The notes under the pieces were generated by a model. That model did not search any database. It was given only the letters and a program-made list of their open reading frames with translations, and was not told where the DNA came from. Made by a program: the position numbers and the translations under genes. From assembly GCF_049651025.1 (NCBI RefSeq), contig NZ_JBASBH010000032.1:1-64000 (forward strand): 64,000 nt of DNA, read 5' to 3'. Positions 16,767 through 24,936 of the stretch are shown in pieces. The number at the start of each line of letters is the position of its first letter. Within the stretch, counting starts at the first letter, position 1. This stretch comes from Parvibaculum sp049651025. Lineage in GTDB: Bacteria; Pseudomonadota; Alphaproteobacteria; Parvibaculales; Parvibaculaceae.

Positions 16767-17851
16767 TGGCACCTCTCAATCAACATATCGCGCGCCTCAT
16801 CACTGAGGCCGGCCCCATCTCCGTCAGCAATTTCATGGCGCTGGCGCTTGGTCATCCAAAGCTCGGCTACTACATGACGCGCGATCCGCTCGGCGCGCAG
16901 GGCGATTTCACGACGGCGCCCGAAATCAGCCAGATGTTCGGCGAACTCCTCGGCCTCTGGATCGCCGAAACATGGATCGCGCAAGGCCGCCCCTCGCCTT
17001 TCATCCTTGCCGAACTCGGGCCCGGACGCGGAACGCTGATGGCCGATGCTTTGCGCGCATTACGCGCGGTTCCGGGAATGCTCGACGCAATGAAAGTGCA
17101 TTTCGTCGAGACGAGCCCGGTGCTTGCTGCCGCGCAAAAGCAGAATGTGCCAAATGCCACATGGCACGATCGCTTCGACACGCTGCCGCAAGGTCCGCTC
17201 TTTCTGATCGCCAATGAATTCTTCGACGCGCTGCCGATCCGCCAATTCGTAAGAACGGAACGCGGCTGGTGCGAGCGTTTCGTGATGCTCGACGATGACA
17301 GCACGCATGACGCGCCGCATTTCGTGCCCGCGATCACTCCGGTGCCGCTTGCCTCCGACGATATGCTGCCGCCATCGGTGCGCAACGCGCCCGTCGGCAG
17401 CCTCGCCGAAGTCTCGCCCGCATCGAGCGCCTTTGCCGAGGATATAGCGGCGCGCATTGCAAAACATGGCGGCGCGGCAATCATCATCGATTACGGCCAC
17501 GCGAAAAGCGCGCCGGGCGATACGCTGCAGGCCTTGCGCGCGCATAAGTTCGTCGATGCATTCGAAGCGCCCGGCGAAGCCGACCTGACGGCCCATGTCG
17601 ATTTTGAAGCGCTTGCGCTTGCCGCGCGCGCAGGCGGCGCGGTTGCGCATGGCCCCATCGAACAAGGTTCGTTCCTGCGCGCGCTCGGGATCAGCGCACG
17701 CAGCGAAGCCCTGAAAGCGCGTGCAACGCCTGAACAGGCGCGCGACATCGATCTCGCCGAACGCCGATTGACCTCGCGCGACGAGATGGGCAGCCTCTTC
17801 AAGGTGATGGCGCTGACTGCGCCGGATGCGCCCGGCCTCGCCGGATTTTGA
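16766..17851 (+). CDS. SAM-dependent methyltransferase of the MidA/NDUFAF7 family
   Basis: 361 residues. The family opening (GPISVSNFMALALGHPKLGYYMTRDPLGAQGDFTTAPEISQMFGEL) and SAM motif LAELGPGRGTLMADAL (about 81-96) are clear, followed by NEFFDALPIRQF and the IIDYGH strand. In mitochondria the homologue dimethylates an arginine of complex I subunit NDUFS2 during assembly; a similar role for bacterial complex I is inferred. It sits in the conserved lgt-midA-pgeF run. Confidence 0.9.
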   Translation: MAPLNQHIARLITEAGPISVSNFMALALGHPKLGYYMTRDPLGAQGDFTTAPEISQMFGELLGLWIAETWIAQGRPSPFILAELGPGRGTLMADALRALRAVPGMLDAMKVHFVETSPVLAAAQKQNVPNATWHDRFDTLPQGPLFLIANEFFDALPIRQFVRTERGWCERFVMLDDDSTHDAPHFVPAITPVPLASDDMLPPSVRNAPVGSLAEVSPASSAFAEDIAARIAKHGGAAIIIDYGHAKSAPGDTLQALRAHKFVDAFEAPGEADLTAHVDFEALALAARAGGAVAHGPIEQGSFLRALGISARSEALKARATPEQARDIDLAERRLTSRDEMGSLFKVMALTAPDAPGLAGF

Positions 17852-17861
17852 GGAAACCAGA

Positions 17862-18626
17862 ATGCTGACGGCAAAACCGCTCGAAGCTCTGAGCCATATA
17901 CGCCACGGCTTTTTCACGCGCGAAGGCGGCGTGTCGAAGGGCATCTACGCATCGCTGAATTGCGGCCTCGGCTCGGACGACGACAAGGGCGCGGTGAGCG
18001 AAAATCGCGCGCGGGTGGCGCAAGGCGTGAATGTCGCGCCTGACAGACTTCTGACCGTCCACCAGATCCACAGCCCCAATGTCATCCGCGTCACGGAACT
18101 CTGGGAGCCATCCGCTGCGCCGCAAGCCGACGCGATGGTGACCGATCTGCCAGATGTCGCGCTCGCCGTTCTCGCCGCAGATTGCGCGCCGGTTCTCTTT
18201 GCTGACAATGGGGCGGGCGTTATCGGCGCGGCGCATGCGGGCTGGAAAGGCGCATTCACAGGCGTTCTGGAAGCAACCATCGACGCGATGGTGAAAATGG
18301 GGGGCGCGCGCGAGCGGATCGTCGCCGCGATCGGCCCCTGCATTTCACGCGACGCCTATGAAGTCGGCCCGGAATTTCGCGACCGCTTTCTCGATACCGA
18401 CAAGGCCAACGACAAATGGTTCGTGGCGTCGGCGCGCGATGGCCACTTCATGTTCGATCTTCCCGCCTATGCCGCCTCGCGCCTCAAGGCCGCGGAAATC
18501 GCCGCCATCGCCCTGCCCGGTGTCTGCACCTATGCCGACGAAAAACGCTTCTTTTCCTATCGGCGCACGACGCATCGTGGCGAAGGCGACTATGGGCGGC
18601 AAATGTCGGCAATCGCATTGAGGTAG
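17862..18626 (+). CDS. pgeF: Peptidoglycan editing factor PgeF / LACC1-type purine nucleoside enzyme
   Basis: 254-residue protein of the YfiH/LACC1 family, formerly called polyphenol oxidase. Family motifs: VHQIHS, AADCAPVLF, HAGWKGAF, AAIGPCIS and YADEKRFFSYRR; the His/Cys/His residues in these bind zinc. Relatives phosphorylate or deaminate purine nucleosides, and E. coli PgeF prevents misincorporation into peptidoglycan. ATG 17862 follows TGAGGAAACC and lies 10 bases after the midA stop. Confidence 0.92.
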   Translation: MLTAKPLEALSHIRHGFFTREGGVSKGIYASLNCGLGSDDDKGAVSENRARVAQGVNVAPDRLLTVHQIHSPNVIRVTELWEPSAAPQADAMVTDLPDVALAVLAADCAPVLFADNGAGVIGAAHAGWKGAFTGVLEATIDAMVKMGGARERIVAAIGPCISRDAYEVGPEFRDRFLDTDKANDKWFVASARDGHFMFDLPAYAASRLKAAEIAAIALPGVCTYADEKRFFSYRRTTHRGEGDYGRQMSAIALR

Positions 18627-18875
18627 CCCACACGCCGGGTCCTCGCGATTCGCCATTCAATGGGGCGATTTGGCACAAGCTGCCGGAAAATCCTGATGCG
18701 GCGGCTTTTCACACGCGACCAAACGCGAAAGACCGCGGCATAGCGGCAACGCTTCGCAACACCTTTGCCAATCGCGCCGCCTCGCTGTTTACAGGCCGAA
18801 AACGCCTTGTTACAACCCGCTCGCGCCGTCGCACGACTGTCACGAGACGGCAAGATCCCCGGGGGTTCCAAAGCC

Positions 18876-19808
18876 ATGAAGCTTGTCGCAGGCAATTCAA
18901 ACCGGGCGCTGTCCGAAGCCATTGCCGCCTATCTCGATCTTCCGCTCACCAAATCGGTGGTGCGCCGCTTCGCGGACATGGAAGTTTTCGTAGAGATTCA
19001 GGAAAACGTCCGCGGCGAAGACGTTTTCATCATGCAGTCGACCTCCTACCCCGCCAACGACCATCTGATGGAACTGCTCATCATCATCGATGCGTTGAAG
19101 CGCGCCTCCGCGCGCCGCATCACGGCAGTCGTTCCCTATTTCGGCTATGCGCGACAGGACCGCAAACCCGGCCCCCGTTCGCCGATCTCGGCCAAGCTCG
19201 TCGCCAATCTCATCACCAAGGCCGGTGCCGACCGCGTGCTGACGCTCGATCTTCACGCCGGGCAGATTCAAGGCTTCTTCGACATTCCGACCGACAATCT
19301 CTTCGGTGCGCCCGTGCTCACTCACGATATTGAGGAGCACTACAAGGGCCAGGACCTGATGATCATCTCGCCGGACGTCGGCGGCGTGGTGCGCGCCCGC
19401 GCAATCGCCAAGCGCATTGGCGCCGACCTTGCCATCGTCGACAAGCGCCGCGAACGCGCCGGCGAAAGCGAAGTGATGAACATCATCGGCGACGTGAAGG
19501 GCCGCTCCTGCATCCTCGTCGACGACATCGTCGACAGCGCCGGAACGCTCTGCAACGCCGCCGAGGCGCTGCTCGCCAAGGGCGCGACCGCGGTTTCCGC
19601 CTATGTGACGCATGGCGTCCTGTCCGGCGGCGCTGTCGCCCGTGTCGCCGCCTCGCAGCTCAAGGAGCTGGTCATCACCGATTCGATCCAGCCGACCGAG
19701 GCCGTGCGCGTCGCCCACAATATCCGCACCGTCACCATCGCCCCGCTGATCGGCGAGGCCATGCGCCGAACCGCCGAAGAACGCTCGGTTTCCAGCCTTT
19801 TCGACTGA
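18876..19808 (+). CDS. prs: Ribose-phosphate pyrophosphokinase
   Basis: 310-residue PRPP synthase, the entry to nucleotide, His and Trp synthesis. Key segments: PYFGYARQDRK, TLDLHAGQIQGFFDIPTDNL, the flexible loop KRRERAGES and the PRPP-binding CILVDDIVDSAGTLCNAA. The start at 18876 is where the conserved MKLVAGNSN begins; upstream in-frame codons do not resemble the family. It is preceded by a 249-base gap with no visible gene and followed by a compact hairpin. Confidence 0.96.
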   Translation: MKLVAGNSNRALSEAIAAYLDLPLTKSVVRRFADMEVFVEIQENVRGEDVFIMQSTSYPANDHLMELLIIIDALKRASARRITAVVPYFGYARQDRKPGPRSPISAKLVANLITKAGADRVLTLDLHAGQIQGFFDIPTDNLFGAPVLTHDIEEHYKGQDLMIISPDVGGVVRARAIAKRIGADLAIVDKRRERAGESEVMNIIGDVKGRSCILVDDIVDSAGTLCNAAEALLAKGATAVSAYVTHGVLSGGAVARVAASQLKELVITDSIQPTEAVRVAHNIRTVTIAPLIGEAMRRTAEERSVSSLFD

Positions 19809-19811
19809 GCG

Positions 19812-19832
19812 AAGGGGACGCCTCGTCCCCTT
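19812..19832 (+). terminator. Hairpin after prs
   Basis: Perfect 9-bp stem AAGGGGACG / CGTCCCCTT with a CCT loop, starting 3 bases after the prs stop. There is no immediate T-run (the next T4 is at 19845-19848), so termination may be weak. It precedes the rplY promoter. Confidence 0.5.
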
Positions 19833-19839
19833 CCCCAGC

Positions 19840-19868
19840 TTGAGTTTTCCCCTATCGGGCGCTATAAA
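19840..19868 (+). promoter_or_regulatory. Predicted housekeeping promoter of rplY
   Basis: TTGAGT (19840-19845) and TATAAA (19863-19868) separated by exactly 17 bases, a good fit to a sigma70-type promoter. It leaves a leader of roughly 90 bases before rplY. Confidence 0.6.
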
Positions 19869-19889
19869 CCGCCCCAACCGGCGTCCACA

Positions 19890-19946
19890 CCCCTGGAGGA
19901 AACGCCGCGAGCCACCGGTGGGCAGCCCGCTCCTGGGGCTATTTTT
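19890..19946 (+). promoter_or_regulatory. Candidate attenuator in the rplY leader
   Basis: AGCCC (19924-19928) pairs with GGGCT (19936-19940), followed by A and T5 (19942-19946), a terminator shape 18 bases before the start codon. CCCCTGGAG (19890-19898) can pair with CTCCTGGGG (19930-19938) with one T-T mismatch, which would break that hairpin. The two folds exclude each other, as in attenuation. Shown from sequence; function inferred. Confidence 0.45.
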
Positions 19947-19963
19947 GTTGGAGAATCAACGCT

Positions 19964-20653
19964 ATGGCCGAGATACTAACGCTCAAGGCCGAGGCGCGTA
20001 CGAAGAGCAGCAAGGGGGCTGTTCGTTCGCTTCGTCTCGCAGGCCGAGTCCCCGCCGTCATTTACGGCGACAAGAAGACCCCGGAACTCATCACCGTCGA
20101 CTACAAGGCCGTGAACGCCCTCTACCAGACGGGTACGTTCACCAGCAACCTTCTGAACGTCGAGATCGACGGGAAGATTGAACGCGTCATTCCGCGCGAC
20201 GTGCAGCGCGAAGTCGTTCGCGACTTCATCATCCATGTCGACTTCCTGCGTCTCGGCAAGAATGCGACCCTGACCGTCAACGTGCCGGTGCATTTCACCA
20301 ATCACGAAGCATCGCCCGGCCTCAAGGCTGGCGGCCTGCTGAACATCGTGCGCCACGAGATCGAACTCATCTGCCCGGCGGAATCGATCCCCGAGGCCAT
20401 CGAGATCGACCTTACCGGCTACGAAATGGCCACCTCGATCCATATTTCGGCCGTCAAGTTCGCCGAAGGCGTGCGCCCGACGATCACCGATCGCGACTTC
20501 ACGGTTGCGACGATCGTGGCTCCCGCCGCTGTCGTTTCGGCTGAATCGGCTGCTCCCGCTGCAGCGGCTCCCGCCGCTGGCGCGAAGGCAGCAGCGGCTC
20601 CCGCCGCAGCTGCTGGCAAGGCCGCTCCCAAGGCGCCTGCCGGCAAGAAGTAA
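19964..20653 (+). CDS. rplY: 50S ribosomal protein L25 (general stress CTC form)
   Basis: 229-residue long form of L25. The 5S rRNA-binding domain is about residues 1-95 (LKAEARTKSSKGAVRSLRLAGRVPAVIYG), followed by the CTC beta domain (about 96-185) and a flexible Ala/Pro/Lys tail. The tail is low-complexity and its length varies between species. GGAG lies 10 bases before ATG. It heads the rplY-pth-ychF unit. Confidence 0.95.
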   Translation: MAEILTLKAEARTKSSKGAVRSLRLAGRVPAVIYGDKKTPELITVDYKAVNALYQTGTFTSNLLNVEIDGKIERVIPRDVQREVVRDFIIHVDFLRLGKNATLTVNVPVHFTNHEASPGLKAGGLLNIVRHEIELICPAESIPEAIEIDLTGYEMATSIHISAVKFAEGVRPTITDRDFTVATIVAPAAVVSAESAAPAAAAPAAGAKAAAAPAAAAGKAAPKAPAGKK

Positions 20654-20692
20654 GTCCCAGGGCATAGGGATCAACATAAAGGAGCGCGGGCG

Positions 20693-21328
20693 ATGATGCT
20701 GCTCGTGGGCCTCGGAAATCCCGGCCCGAAATACGCCTTCAACAGGCACAATATCGGCTTCATGGCGGTGGACGCGATTGTCCACCGCCATTCCTTTTCC
20801 GATGCGCGACAACGCTTTCAAGGATTGACCTGCGAAGGCGTGCTGGGCGGCGAAAAGGTGATCGCGCTGAAGCCGATGACCTATATGAACGAATCCGGGC
20901 GCTCCGTCGGCGAGGCGATGCGCTTCTTCAAGATCGAGCCGCAGAATGTCGTCGTCATCCATGACGAACTCGACCTGCCCGCAGGCAAGCTGCGGATCAA
21001 GACCGGCGGCGGCGCAGGCGGGCATAACGGCATCCGCTCGATCATCTCGCACATCGGCGAAAACTTCCGCCGCGTGCGCATCGGCATCGGCCATCCGGGC
21101 TCGAAAGACCGTGTACTGAACGCCGTGCTTGGCGACTTCAGCAAGACAGAAATGAAATGGGTCGAGCCGCTGCTCGACGCCATCGTCAGCGAAGCCCCCC
21201 TTCTCGGCGAAGGGCGCTTCAACAGCTTCGGCAACCGCATCCATCTGCGGCTCAACCCAGAGCCGCCGAAACCGGAAGCGAAACAGAAGCCGGCTTCAAA
21301 AATCGATAAAGAAAACGGAGACAAGTAG
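20693..21328 (+). CDS. pth: Peptidyl-tRNA hydrolase
   Basis: 211-residue enzyme that frees tRNA from peptidyl-tRNA dropped by ribosomes. Asn9 (GLGNPG) and catalytic His19 (NRHNIGF) are present, with KPMTYMNESG and HDELDLPAGKLR. The C-terminal Lys/Pro-rich extension (about 30 residues) is dispensable-looking. It is 39 bases after rplY, the common bacterial pairing, and 2 bases before ychF. Confidence 0.96.
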   Translation: MMLLVGLGNPGPKYAFNRHNIGFMAVDAIVHRHSFSDARQRFQGLTCEGVLGGEKVIALKPMTYMNESGRSVGEAMRFFKIEPQNVVVIHDELDLPAGKLRIKTGGGAGGHNGIRSIISHIGENFRRVRIGIGHPGSKDRVLNAVLGDFSKTEMKWVEPLLDAIVSEAPLLGEGRFNSFGNRIHLRLNPEPPKPEAKQKPASKIDKENGDK

Positions 21329-21330
21329 TC

Positions 21331-22440
21331 ATGGGTTTCAAATGCGGCATCGTCGGATTGCCAAATGTCGGCAAGTCGACACTTTTCAACGCGCTGACCC
21401 AGACGGCGGCGGCACAGGCCGCGAACTACCCCTTCTGCACCATCGAGCCCAATGTCGGTGAAGTGGCCGTGCCGGACCCGCGCCTTGCCACGCTTGCAGC
21501 AGCGGCCAAGAGCAAGGAAATCATTCCGACGCGCCTGACCTTTGTCGACATTGCGGGCCTCGTCAAAGGCGCCTCGAAGGGCGAAGGCCTCGGCAATCAG
21601 TTCCTCGCCAATATCCGCGAAGTGGACGCCGTCGCCTATGTGCTGCGCTGCTTCGTCGATGACGACATTCTGCACGTCGAAAAGCGCATCGACCCGCTGG
21701 CCGACGCCGAAATCGTCGAGACGGAACTGATGCTGTCCGATCTTGAAAGCCTCGAAAAGCGCGTCACGGCGCTGGAGAAAAAAGCTAAAGGCGGCGACAA
21801 GGACGCAAAGCAGCAGGTCGATCTCATCAACATCGCTCTTGCCTATCTGCGCGAAGGCAAGCCCGCCCGCTTTGCGATGAAGGACGGCAAGATTGACGAC
21901 GAGGACGAGAAGGCCTGGAAGGGCCTGAACCTTCTGACATCGAAGCCCGTGCTTTATGTCTGCAACGTGGAAGAAGATTCCGCCGCAACCGGCAATGAAT
22001 ATTCAAAGCTCGTCGAAACGCGCGCCGCAGCCGAAGGTGCTGAAAGCGTCGTCATTTCCGCGCGCATCGAAGAAGAAATCGCGCAGCTTCCAAACGAGGA
22101 ACGCACAGAGTTCCTCGAAACGCTGGGCCTTGAAGAGCCGGGCCTCAACCGCCTGATCCATGCCGGCTACAAGCTGCTGCACCTGATCACCTATTTCACC
22201 GTGGGACCCAAAGAAACCCGCGCCTGGACGATCACGCAAGGCACGCGCGGCCCCAAGGCGGCGGGCGTCATCCATACCGATTTCGAAAAGGGCTACATCC
22301 GCGCCGAAACGATCGCCTATGACGATTACGTTTCTCTGGGCGGCGAACAGGGCGCGAAGACGGCAGGCAAGATGCGCGCTGAAGGCAAGGAATACGTCGT
22401 GCAGGACGGCGACGTGCTGCACTTCCTCTTCAACACCTAA
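21331..22440 (+). CDS. ychF: Redox-regulated ATPase YchF
   Basis: 369-residue Obg-family ATPase. P-loop GLPNVGKST (9-17), switch segment DIAGLVKGASKGEG, an NVEE-type specificity motif (VCNVEED) where GTPases have NKxD, which explains ATP preference, a coiled-coil insert and the C-terminal TGS domain. It associates with ribosomes and the proteasome-like stress response. Immediately downstream of pth as usual. Confidence 0.95.
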   Translation: MGFKCGIVGLPNVGKSTLFNALTQTAAAQAANYPFCTIEPNVGEVAVPDPRLATLAAAAKSKEIIPTRLTFVDIAGLVKGASKGEGLGNQFLANIREVDAVAYVLRCFVDDDILHVEKRIDPLADAEIVETELMLSDLESLEKRVTALEKKAKGGDKDAKQQVDLINIALAYLREGKPARFAMKDGKIDDEDEKAWKGLNLLTSKPVLYVCNVEEDSAATGNEYSKLVETRAAAEGAESVVISARIEEEIAQLPNEERTEFLETLGLEEPGLNRLIHAGYKLLHLITYFTVGPKETRAWTITQGTRGPKAAGVIHTDFEKGYIRAETIAYDDYVSLGGEQGAKTAGKMRAEGKEYVVQDGDVLHFLFNT

Positions 22441-22473
22441 TAGTGTCGAGATAAAGCAACGGGGAGAAATCGA

Positions 22474-23151
22474 ATGTCACTCAAAGGCAAGATGATCACC
22501 TTGAAGAGCGGCGATGGCGTGGACATCGACTGCTACCATGTGAAGGCCGAAGGCGCGCGCAAGGGCGGCCTCGTGCTCATCATGGAAATCTTCGGCGTCA
22601 CCCATCACATCAAGGAACTTTGCGACGGCTATGCGGCACGCGGCTATGACGTCGTGTCGCCGCAGCTTTACGACCGTCAGGTGAAGGGCTTCGAGGCGAC
22701 CTATTCGCAGGAAGACATTCAGAAGTCGCTCGATTATCGCGCCAAGACGACGACAGAGAACTTCGTCAATGACGTGCAGATGTGCGTCGACAGGCTGAAA
22801 GCCGATGGCAATGCCAAGACCTTCATCACCGGCTATTGCTATGGCGGCACGGTCGCATGGGTCGCTGCCTGCCGCGTAAAGGGGCTCAATGCAGCGTCCT
22901 GCTATTACGGCGGCGCCATCAAGAGCTTCATCGGCGAAAATCCGAAAGTGCCGACCATCTGCCACTTCGGCGAAAAGGATCACGGGATCCCGATGGACGA
23001 CGTGCGCGCCATCGAAAAGGCCCATCCCGACGTGAAGGTCTTTGTCTATGACGCAGACCACGGCTTCAACTCCGACCGCCGCAACAATTACGACAAGGCG
23101 TCTGCCGAACTGGCGCTGAAGCGCACACTGGAGCTTTTTGAAAGCGTCTGA
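22474..23151 (+). CDS. Dienelactone hydrolase family protein
   Basis: 225-residue alpha/beta hydrolase of the DLH type. Nucleophile Cys122 in GYCYGGT, with the activating Glu38 (MEIFGV), Asp in GEKDHGIP and His in YDADHGFN. Classical members open dienelactones in chlorocatechol breakdown, but many are general carboxyl hydrolases; no aromatic pathway is nearby. A strong terminator follows at 23174. Confidence 0.85.
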   Translation: MSLKGKMITLKSGDGVDIDCYHVKAEGARKGGLVLIMEIFGVTHHIKELCDGYAARGYDVVSPQLYDRQVKGFEATYSQEDIQKSLDYRAKTTTENFVNDVQMCVDRLKADGNAKTFITGYCYGGTVAWVAACRVKGLNAASCYYGGAIKSFIGENPKVPTICHFGEKDHGIPMDDVRAIEKAHPDVKVFVYDADHGFNSDRRNNYDKASAELALKRTLELFESV

Positions 23152-23173
23152 GCGCTCGAAATCCTGACTATCG

Positions 23174-23205
23174 AAAGGGAGGCCGCCATGCGCGCCTCCC
23201 TTTTT
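23174..23205 (+). terminator. Rho-independent terminator after the dienelactone hydrolase gene
   Basis: AAAGGGAGGC (23174-23183) pairs with GCCTCCCTTT (23194-23203), ending in a T5 run (23201-23205). A textbook intrinsic terminator 22 bases after the stop codon. Confidence 0.9.
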
Positions 23206-23231
23206 CATGACCGGTCGCCGTCGCGCTAATC

Positions 23232-23264
23232 TATTGCGCACAAGAGAGTGGCTCGCCATATAAT
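23232..23264 (+). promoter_or_regulatory. Predicted OhrR box and -10 of ohrR
   Basis: A 25-base box (TATTGCGCACAAGAGAGTGG then CTCGC, 23232-23256) followed by TATAAT at 23259-23264. The box matches the one before ohr (23912-23936) at 18 of 25 positions. Shared placement next to the -10 suggests OhrR represses both genes. Confidence 0.6.
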
Positions 23265-23293
23265 GCGGCACTCGTTCCTCTGCGGTGCTCCCC

Positions 23294-23731
23294 ATGAAAA
23301 AAGCCAGCGATCCCCTGCTCCTCTCCAATCAGCTCTGCTTCGCGCTCTATTCCTCGTCGCATCTGCTGACCAAGGCCTATAAGCCGCTGCTGAAGGAACT
23401 GGGGCTCACCTACCCGCAATATCTCGCCATGCTGGCTCTGTGGGAAGAAGACGGCGTGACGGTGGGCGCGCTTGGCGAACGGCTGTTTCTCGATAGCGGC
23501 ACGCTGACGCCGCTGCTGAAGCGGCTCGAAGCGGCAAAGCTTCTGAAGCGCGAACGCAGCGGAGCGGATGAACGTCAGGTCTTCATCCACCTGACGGAAA
23601 AGGGCCGCGCGCTGCGAAAAACCGCCGCCACAATCCCCGGCCGCGCCGCTTCGGCAACCGGGCTGGGGATCAATGAACTCATCGCACTTCGCAGCAAACT
23701 CAACGAGTTACGCGAGCAGCTTGCGGAGTAA
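23294..23731 (+). CDS. ohrR: Organic hydroperoxide-sensing repressor OhrR (MarR family)
   Basis: 145-residue MarR regulator. With the start at ATG 23294 the reactive cysteine is Cys15 in SNQLCFALYSSS, the same position as in Bacillus OhrR; organic peroxides oxidise it and release DNA. The HTH (VTVGALGERLFLDSGTLTPLLKRLEAA) and wing (KRERSGADERQVFIHLTEKG) are intact. A GTG at 23285 is an alternative start. Its target ohr lies downstream at 23980. Confidence 0.92.
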   Translation: MKKASDPLLLSNQLCFALYSSSHLLTKAYKPLLKELGLTYPQYLAMLALWEEDGVTVGALGERLFLDSGTLTPLLKRLEAAKLLKRERSGADERQVFIHLTEKGRALRKTAATIPGRAASATGLGINELIALRSKLNELREQLAE

Positions 23732-23794
23732 GTGAGGTTCCCACCAGCGTCATCCCGGGCTTCGAGCCCTTTCCCATCTTCACCATCCAATTCC

Positions 23795-23877
23795 GTCATG
23801 GCCCGACTTGATCGGGCCATCCAGCTACCCGCCGTTTTTCGACAAAGATGGATGCCCCGGTCAAGCCGGGGCATGAC
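23795..23877. repeat. Bipartite palindromic repeat between ohrR and ohr
   Basis: Two hairpins in tandem: ATGGCCCGA/TCGGGCCAT around CTTGA (23798-23820) and ATGCCCCGG/CCGGGGCAT around TCAAG (23852-23874). The unit is bounded by GTCAT and ATGAC, like the element at 1680. The loop sequences CTTGA and TCAAG are themselves complementary. Confidence 0.8.
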
Positions 23878-23911
23878 GAACAGGGGCTACTTCGAGGGCC
23901 TCACGATTTTA

Positions 23912-23946
23912 TATTGCACACAATTTAATTGCTCACTATATATAAT
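23912..23946 (+). promoter_or_regulatory. Predicted OhrR box and -10 of ohr
   Basis: Box from TATTGCACACAATTTAATTG (23912-23931) to CTCAC (23936), containing the small palindrome CAATT-T-AATTG, with TATAAT at 23941-23946. It is the counterpart of the box at 23232. Confidence 0.65.
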
Positions 23947-23979
23947 GCCTGACGCTTCCCAACCGAAAGGAATGCCCCC

Positions 23980-24402
23980 ATGAAAGTCCTCTATACCGCG
24001 CATGCGACGACAAGCGGCGGCCGCACCGGCAAGTCGAAGTCCTCCGACGGCCAGCTCGCCGTCAATCTCGTGACCGTGAAGGAACTTGGCGGTCCGGGCG
24101 GCGACGGCACGAACCCCGAGCAGCTTTTCGCGGCGGGCTATTCGGCCTGCTTCCTGAGCGCCGTGAAGCTCGTTGCCGGACAGCAGAAGAAAGCCGTGCC
24201 TGACACAGCCTCGATCACAGCCGATGTCGGCATCGGGCCGCGCGACAACGGCGTCGGCTTCGGCCTTGCCGTGACGCTCAATGTCTCGCTTCCGGGCCTC
24301 CCCCGGGCAGAGGCTGAGAAGCTCGTCGCGGACGCACATCAAGTGTGCCCCTATTCCAACGCGACACGCGGCAATGTCGATGTGAAGCTCGTTATCGTCT
24401 AA
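23980..24402 (+). CDS. ohr: Organic hydroperoxide resistance protein Ohr
   Basis: 140-residue OsmC/Ohr peroxidase that reduces organic hydroperoxides using two cysteines, Cys57 (AAGYSACFLSA) and Cys123 (HQVCPYSNATRGN). Arg15 and Glu47 near the active site are conserved. The RGN ending distinguishes Ohr from OsmC. It is controlled in the family by OhrR, encoded just upstream. Start follows GGAATG-type purines; the promoter has an OhrR-like box. Confidence 0.95.
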   Translation: MKVLYTAHATTSGGRTGKSKSSDGQLAVNLVTVKELGGPGGDGTNPEQLFAAGYSACFLSAVKLVAGQQKKAVPDTASITADVGIGPRDNGVGFGLAVTLNVSLPGLPRAEAEKLVADAHQVCPYSNATRGNVDVKLVIV

Positions 24403-24438
24403 AATCGACACGCCTGAAACACCGGCAGGGAGCCCCAA

Positions 24439-24936
24439 ATGGCCAGCGACAAGAACAGGACCGCTTTCGACTTCGAGTTCCAGAGCCTGAAGGGTAAGCC
24501 CCTGCCGTTGAAGGCATTCGCGGGACACCCCGTCATCATCGTCAATACGGCGTCGAAATGCGGCTTCACGCCTCAGTATAAAGGCCTCGAAGCCGTGTGG
24601 CAGAAGCACAAGGCGGACGGCCTCGTCATGCTCGGCGTGCCGTCAAACGACTTCGGCAATCAGGAGCCGGGCGAAAGCACGGAGATCGCCGAATTCTGCG
24701 AGATCAATTTCGGCGTCGATTTTCCGCTCACCGAAAAAGTGCATGTGAAAGGCTCCGACGCGCATCCGCTTTTCAACTGGATCGGCGAGCAAGGCGGCTT
24801 CCTCGCAAAGCCGCGCTGGAATTTCTATAAATATTTTATCGGCCGCGACGGCACGCTGAAAACCTGGTTCTCAAGCGTCACGACGCCCGACAGCGCGAAG
24901 TTCGGCAACGCGGTGAAAGACCTGCTGAAAAGCTAG
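24439..24936 (+). CDS. Glutathione peroxidase family protein
   Basis: 165-residue thiol peroxidase with peroxidatic Cys41 in NTASKCGFTPQYKGLE, the family block VPSNDFGNQEPG and WNFYKYFIGRDG. Bacterial members of this cysteine type often use thioredoxin rather than glutathione. It follows ohr by 36 bases and may share its transcript as part of peroxide defence. Its stop overlaps the convergent formylglycine-enzyme gene by four bases. Confidence 0.92.
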   Translation: MASDKNRTAFDFEFQSLKGKPLPLKAFAGHPVIIVNTASKCGFTPQYKGLEAVWQKHKADGLVMLGVPSNDFGNQEPGESTEIAEFCEINFGVDFPLTEKVHVKGSDAHPLFNWIGEQGGFLAKPRWNFYKYFIGRDGTLKTWFSSVTTPDSAKFGNAVKDLLKS

